A DNA stretch of 6,511 nucleotides from Chloroflexota bacterium (GTDB lineage: Bacteria > Chloroflexota > Dehalococcoidia > SZUA-161 > SpSt-899). Of the stretch, positions 5,784 through 6,511 are shown piece by piece. The notes beneath the pieces are model-generated. The model made no database searches, was not told the origin of the DNA, and was given only the letters and a program-made list of their open reading frames with translations. Each line of letters begins with the position of its first letter. Position 1 is the stretch's first letter. The stretch is taken from positions 1-6,511 of the forward strand of contig JABHWQ010000133.1 in the NCBI GenBank assembly GCA_018657655.1, in the 5' to 3' direction. Made by a program: the position numbers and the translations under genes.

Positions 5784-6251
5784 ATGATTTGGGGGGCGAT
5801 AACATTAGTTCCACTTTTCGGTGCATTCTGGCTAGTGATGCATATTGTTAGTGCGTGTGTGAAGAAAGGCGAGTCTTGGCGACTAGTGGGAGTGCTAGCT
5901 TCATTAACCATCGGTGGGGCTTGTATTCTTACAGGTTACTTTTTAGCGTATGAGGGTTTCACTGAAAATAGCGTATATGAAGTGCGGACAACCACTTATC
6001 CGATCTGGGGTTGGGTTAGTATGGTTGCTGGAGGTCTCATGGGCTTGGCCGGCACTTGGACCGCTTTGTTACAGACGAAAGAAGGAATAGAAGAAGCAGA
6101 TTTGAAGTACGAGTCGGAAAGGGCGATGAAACAGCAACGGATGCGAAGTGAGTCCAATATCTCGACAACTAATTTAGTCTGTCCGAGTTGTAATAAATAT
6201 GTTTCAGATGGTGATAGATTTTGCCCTTATTGCGGTAAAACGTTGATTTAA
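5784..6251 (+). CDS. membrane protein with C-terminal zinc ribbon
   Basis: A 155-residue protein of unknown function. Seen: three hydrophobic segments at about 3-25, 35-56 and 74-96, then a charged, probably helical stretch (99-122, KEGIEEADLKYESERAMKQQ) and a terminal zinc ribbon C133-x2-C136 with C147-x2-C150 (VCPSCNKYV...FCPYCGKTL). It is thus the mirror image of the preceding gene, which has its ribbon first and membrane part last. GAGGAG lies 10 nt upstream, a slightly long spacing. Its TAA (6249-6251) is directly followed, in the same frame, by a second zinc-ribbon reading frame beginning ATG at 6252. The protein may therefore once have ended in two ribbons, like the first gene of the row. 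Confidence 0.78.
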   Translation: MIWGAITLVPLFGAFWLVMHIVSACVKKGESWRLVGVLASLTIGGACILTGYFLAYEGFTENSVYEVRTTTYPIWGWVSMVAGGLMGLAGTWTALLQTKEGIEEADLKYESERAMKQQRMRSESNISTTNLVCPSCNKYVSDGDRFCPYCGKTLI

Positions 6252-6347
6252 ATGATTGGCTACAACTGTGCTAAATGTGGTCAAGCTGTTGAGCAGGATT
6301 GGAAGGTGTCTTCTAATTGTGGCGAGCGACTGAATGAATCGTCATAA
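6252..6347 (+). pseudogene. 31-residue zinc-ribbon remnant, in frame after a single stop
   Basis: Starts at the ATG touching the TAA of the preceding gene and reads one zinc-ribbon module: C6-x2-C9 (NCAKCGQAV) then SSNC (20-23), where the third zinc ligand is a serine. It closely resembles the last module of the first zinc-ribbon gene (CHQCGKPVSEDW...CPNCGEWLDELS against CAKCGQAVEQDW...SSNCGERLNESS). There is no ribosome binding site. The lost cysteine and missing start signal suggest the decaying tail of the upstream protein rather than an independent gene. A translationally coupled mini-protein is the alternative. Confidence 0.5.
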
Positions 6348-6361
6348 ACACAATTGGGAAA

Positions 6362-6375
6362 TGGGCAACCCAACA
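6362..6375 (+). repeat. third copy of the R''-like repeat end
   Basis: TGGGCAACCCAACA is identical to 5145-5158. GGGC begins 15 nt after the stop of the zinc-ribbon remnant, against 16 nt after the first zinc-ribbon gene, so the repeat and the preceding coding module form one duplicated unit. The nearest GTTRRRY downstream is GTTAAAT (6441-6447), but it would pair poorly with ACCCAAC. Confidence 0.7.
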
Positions 6376-6416
6376 CCTATAAGGACTCCCTTTGTCAAGG
6401 GTAAACGTCTCCCCCG

Positions 6417-6441
6417 CTGACCAAACAGAATGTTTGGTCAG
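6417..6441. promoter_or_regulatory. perfect palindrome, candidate operator
   Basis: CTGACCAAACA (6417-6427) and TGTTTGGTCAG (6431-6441) are perfect inverted copies around GAA. Its size and form suit a dimeric repressor site, for instance of the TetR family. TTGGTC (6434-6439) inside it and TATAAA or TAAAGA (6455-6462) could be -35 and -10 of a plus-strand promoter at a 15-17-nt spacing, which would place the palindrome over the -35. The gene it would serve lies beyond the window. As RNA it would also fold into a strong hairpin, but no T-tract follows. Confidence 0.5.
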
Positions 6442-6511
6442 TTAAATACCGGCATATAAAGATTGCTCGCTCGCGATTCGTATTCCAACTCGCTGTTTCA
6501 AGATCAGGCAC

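Noticed and set aside
6368..6447. attC between ACCCAAC (6368-6374) and GTTAAAT (6441-6447)
   Set aside because: Length would suit, but the two ends pair in only the first few bases and the interior lacks a complementary arm; the only strong pairing is the separate palindrome at 6417-6441.
6440..6511. Minus-strand open frame entering from the right edge and ending in a stop near 6401
   Set aside because: No recognisable protein; the frame crosses the perfect palindrome and is most likely a chance open frame.

Overview
The window looks like bacterial chromosome with an accessory right half. The organism is probably a Chloroflexota member, perhaps Dehalococcoidia: the partial DNA polymerase III delta subunit, the MarR-type regulator remnant and the crotonase read like versions I associate with that group. 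This is a judgement from memory of protein families, not a search, so treat it as moderate at best.

Layout. On the minus strand at the left edge is the N-terminal part of holA, with a TTG start that the sequence supports well. A clear intrinsic terminator (446-478) separates it from a complete minus-strand GH130 glycosidase/phosphorylase gene (509-1585). After a 335-bp divergent intergenic region comes a plus-strand crotonase-superfamily gene (1921-2781). This lacks both glutamates of a classical enoyl-CoA hydratase. It is followed by a frameshifted, truncated MarR-family regulator (2857-3235).

The right half is built around a minus-strand tyrosine recombinase (3348-4328) that carries the extra internal segment diagnostic of integron integrases (IntI). 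Its 5' side holds a candidate PintI, an overlapping outward-facing promoter candidate, a perfect 12-bp-stem hairpin and an attI-like GTTGGGT core. Reading away from intI on the plus strand are four small zinc-ribbon genes: a three-zinc-module protein, two membrane zinc-ribbon proteins, and a 31-residue zinc-ribbon fragment in frame with the preceding gene across a single TAA. The first of these genes is bounded by 17/18-matching inverted repeats whose ends resemble integron core sites (GTTGGGT / ACCCAAC). The same repeat end recurs after the last zinc-ribbon fragment. The geometry is that of an integron (intI divergent from a row of small genes of unknown function), but no canonical attC of normal length can be shown by eye. 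I therefore call it an integron-like locus with atypical or degenerate cassette boundaries.

The right edge (6348-6511) is non-coding as far as I can see. It holds a perfect 11-bp palindrome that looks like an operator or a hairpin leader for a gene beyond the window. Functionally, the left genes are ordinary metabolism and replication, and the IntI/zinc-ribbon block is the part worth following up.
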